Below, piece after piece: positions 5,424-7,018 of a stretch of 7,018 nucleotides of DNA; within the stretch, counting starts at the first letter, position 1, and every line of letters begins with the position of its first letter. The translations under genes and the position numbers were made by a program. The stretch comes from Clostridia bacterium (GTDB lineage Bacteria > Bacillota > Clostridia > Oscillospirales > CAG-272). Location: assembly GCA_017520365.1 (NCBI GenBank), contig JAFXFQ010000016.1, positions 1-7,018 on the forward strand, in the 5' to 3' direction. The notes beneath the pieces were generated by a model that worked only from the letters and a program-made list of their open reading frames with translations, was not told where the DNA came from and ran no database searches.

Positions 5424-5534
5424 ATGAAAAACAGATGTCCCCCAAAGCTGCTTTCTGCTTTGATTGCATTACTGCCTTATCAACTTCCGCAGGCGCAAGC
5501 GTTTAAGGCGTTCTCTGTGCTATCAACTCAATAA
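5424..5534 (+). CDS. Possible 36-residue exported or membrane small peptide
   Basis: Not recognised. The ORF has a good ribosome binding site, GGGAG at 5412-5416, 7 bases before the ATG. The product begins MKNRCPPK (basic), continues with a hydrophobic LLSALIALL stretch (9-17), and has A24-Q25-A26 followed by F27, which reads like a signal peptidase I site leaving a 10-residue FKAFSVLSTQ. A palindrome that could stop transcription follows 12 bases after the stop codon. A weak promoter (TTGAAA at 5346-5351, 17 bases, CATACT at 5369-5374 with an extended TG) lies upstream. It could be a small secreted or signalling peptide, the 5' remnant of a lost exported-protein gene, or chance. It has no mid-peptide Cys as in AgrD-type precursors. 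Confidence 0.35.
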   Translation: MKNRCPPKLLSALIALLPYQLPQAQAFKAFSVLSTQ

Positions 5535-5698
5535 GAAAATACAAAAGAAATCCCCTGATCTTCAGGGGATTTCAAGCTTTTCGCCCTTTCAAGCCCTGCC
5601 GTACCTTTGTACGCCGACGGCCTTGAAATGACGAAATCTGCATCCTTCTCGACAGCCTGAGCCAGCTTGTCGATAACTTTATCGACAAGCTGAAACAC
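5528..5698 (-). repeat. Hairpin-rich intergenic element, also a 56-codon open frame on the - strand
   Basis: The stretch is mostly palindromes. They are 5547-5573; an imperfect one with outer TTTCAAG/CTTGAAA (5587-5593 with 5622-5628) and inner CGTAC/GTACG (5600-5604 with 5609-5613); and a perfect 14-bp stem CAGCTTGTCGATAA (5663-5676) with its complement at 5679-5692. On the - strand it is open from a GTG at 5698 to TGA at 5528-5530 (56 residues), including an amphipathic first half and RPSAYKGTAGLERAKS. There is no ribosome binding site, and the GTG lies inside a terminator stem. I recall similar short hypothetical peptides scattered through gut Firmicute genomes, which suggests a dispersed repeat translated by gene callers rather than a gene. 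This is memory, not a search. Confidence 0.45.
5547..5573. terminator. Perfect palindrome, probable bidirectional terminator
   Basis: A 12-bp perfect stem GAAATCCCCTGA (5547-5558) with TCAGGGGATTTC (5562-5573) and a 3-base loop. On the - strand it is followed by TTTTGTATTTTC, giving the better T-rich tail, so it may end the antiporter transcript. On the + strand it follows the small ORF closely, but its downstream tail is weaker. Confidence 0.6.
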
Positions 5699-5721
5699 GG
5701 CCGAAACGGCCGTGTTTTTTT
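5693..5721 (+). terminator. Strong intrinsic terminator in + direction, facing the antiporter gene end
   Basis: A perfect 11-bp stem AAACACGGCCG (5693-5703) with CGGCCGTGTTT (5707-5717), loop AAA, and a run of seven T (5715-5721). It abuts the 14-bp hairpin ending at 5692 with no gap. On the - strand only TTT follows the stem, so it is weaker for the antiporter transcript that ends 9 bases away. Its orientation implies a + strand transcript across 5335-5692. Confidence 0.85.
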
Positions 5722-5729
5722 AGATTCAT

Positions 5730-7018
5730 TTAGTGCTTTGCTCTGTGTCTTCTCATATCCGTAGCACCGCGGGCGCTCTTTTTACCCTCAGGCTTGATCT
5801 CACCGGCTGCCTGAAGGGCAAGCTTTGTAAGCATAGGTCCTACAAGCTCGTAAACAAGAACGGAGAAAAGAACGATATTACGAACGAGAGAACCCTGTTC
5901 GCCCATCTTTTCTGCGGCAATAATAGACATACCGAGAGCAACGCCCGCCTGGGGGAAGAGAGTGACGCCAAGGTACTTTGTTACATTGGGCTCGCACTTC
6001 ATAAGCTTTGCGCTTCCGTATGCACCGTAATACTTACCGAGGCAGCGTGCGATTATGTAAGCTGCGCCAATACCGATAATTGCAACATCTGCAAATGCGG
6101 TAAAGTCAAGCTCTGCACCGCTGAGCGCGAAGAAGAGAACGTAAAGGGGCGCTGTCCATCTTTCCGTTCTGTCCATGATCTCCTCGGAAACGTCACAAAT
6201 GTTGCAGAACACAGTTCCAAGCATCATACAGGTAAGAAGGGTGGAGAATCCAACGTGTGCGGGGCCGATCTTGAAATCAAGAGTAGTGAGCGCAACCGTG
6301 AGAAGCACAAAAGCGATGGAAATAGACATACGCTTGCTTCGAGAATGGAAGAATCTCTCTGTGAGGTGGAACAAAAAGCCCATAACAGCACCGAGAAGGA
6401 GAGAGAACACTACTTCGAGAACGGGCTCTACGATAACAGTATTGAAATCAAGAGCAACACCCATAGCCATGGATCGTGCGATACCGAAGGAAACCGCAAA
6501 AATAACAAGACCTACAGCGTCGTCAAGTGCAACAATGGGAAGAAGGAGGTCTGTAAGAGAGCCCTTCGCCTTATACTGGTTAACTACCATGAGAGTAGCC
6601 GCAGGTGCTGTCGCAGCAGCAATTGCACCGAGAGTAACGGCAACGGGAAGGGGGAGCTTGTCGGGCATCATAAAGTGAAGGCCGATGAGAGCCGCATCAA
6701 CGATAAGTGTAGTTACAATAGCCTGAACGATACCGATAACCGTTGCCTGCTTGCCGTTCTTCTTAAGAGCGGAAAGGCGGAACTCGTTACCGATGGAGAA
6801 GGCGATGAAGCCTGTTGCGATATCGGTGATGAGCTTGAAGGTCTCAATAAACTCGTGAGTGAGGAAAATACCCTTGAAGGTCTCGGGAAGGGGGATCTGA
6901 CCGAGAACACAGGGACCTATGATGATACCCGCAATAATATATGCGGTAACGGCAGGAAGCTGTGCTACCTTTGCCAAACAGGAAAGGAGCAGACCTGCCA
7001 GAAGAGTGACAGAAACAC
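5730..7018 (-). CDS. CPA2/Kef-type monovalent cation:proton antiporter (5' end missing)
   Basis: A polytopic inner-membrane Na+/H+ or K+/H+ exchanger of the PF00999 fold (CPA2, KefB-like), used for pH and cation balance. The frame stays open to the right edge: 13 further codons (VSVTLLAGLLLSC...) lie upstream of a TTG at 6977, and they match the family's first helix. The TTG is therefore not the start and only a few N-terminal residues are missing; 428 are visible. Seen: LPAVTAYIIAGIIIGP at the first re-entrant/TM2 region; ATAPAATLMVVNQYKAKGSLTDLL; then VALDDAVGL, whose paired Asp (codons 6519-6524) is the ion-binding DD of electrogenic members; and a late FPQAGVALGMSIIA block. The protein ends with a short basic tail and has no TrkA-N/RCK regulatory domain, unlike full KefB/KefC. 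It is convergent with the + strand terminator and near the end of its transcript. The ion specificity cannot be read from the sequence. Confidence 0.9.
   Translation of the reverse strand, partial: VSVTLLAGLLLSCLAKVAQLPAVTAYIIAGIIIGPCVLGQIPLPETFKGIFLTHEFIETFKLITDIATGFIAFSIGNEFRLSALKKNGKQATVIGIVQAIVTTLIVDAALIGLHFMMPDKLPLPVAVTLGAIAAATAPAATLMVVNQYKAKGSLTDLLLPIVALDDAVGLVIFAVSFGIARSMAMGVALDFNTVIVEPVLEVVFSLLLGAVMGFLFHLTERFFHSRSKRMSISIAFVLLTVALTTLDFKIGPAHVGFSTLLTCMMLGTVFCNICDVSEEIMDRTERWTAPLYVLFFALSGAELDFTAFADVAIIGIGAAYIIARCLGKYYGAYGSAKLMKCEPNVTKYLGVTLFPQAGVALGMSIIAAEKMGEQGSLVRNIVLFSVLVYELVGPMLTKLALQAAGEIKPEGKKSARGATDMRRHRAKH

Noticed and set aside
6975..6977. TTG as the start of the CPA2 antiporter
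   Set aside because: The frame stays open for 13 more codons to the edge with a hydrophobic, family-like sequence, and no ribosome binding site lies properly before the TTG.

Overview
The window looks like chromosomal DNA from an anaerobic, low-to-mid-GC Firmicute of the class Clostridia, probably an Oscillospiraceae/Ruminococcaceae-type gut bacterium. This is inferred from the AGGAG-type ribosome binding sites, sigma-A-like promoters with extended -10 boxes, an L-box (lysine) riboswitch with an intrinsic terminator, a flavin-dependent thymidylate synthase, and many short hairpin-rich intergenic repeats. The genus cannot be fixed from the sequence alone.

Layout on the + strand. (1) The 3' part of a medium-chain Zn-type dehydrogenase resembling L-sorbose-1-phosphate reductase, cut by the left edge and closed by a strong terminator. 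(2) A 226-base gap made almost wholly of hairpins and an inverted repeat. (3) A translationally coupled luxS-mtnN pair overlapping by 14 bases, the two-step S-adenosylhomocysteine detoxification and AI-2 synthesis pathway. (4) A consensus promoter, a lysine riboswitch with a terminator-type expression platform, and a 561-residue NhaC-family transporter followed by a terminator. The riboswitch argues that the transporter handles lysine rather than being a plain Na+/H+ antiporter.

On the - strand are thyX (divergent signature motif, Cys-rich C-terminus), with a near-consensus promoter, and at the right edge a CPA2/Kef-type monovalent cation:proton antiporter that runs off the window. Between them, about 470 bases hold a possible 36-codon secreted or membrane peptide ORF on + and a dense series of palindromes. 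The palindrome series is also open on the - strand for 56 codons and is probably a dispersed intergenic repeat.

The most interesting region is 2494-2747. The lysine aptamer seems unusually compact, and the 11-base P1 3' strand is repeated with only two transitions inside the terminator. This gives a readable strand-exchange mechanism for lysine-dependent shut-off of the transporter. No CRISPR array, tRNA, rRNA, insertion sequence, phage gene or obvious new defence system was seen.
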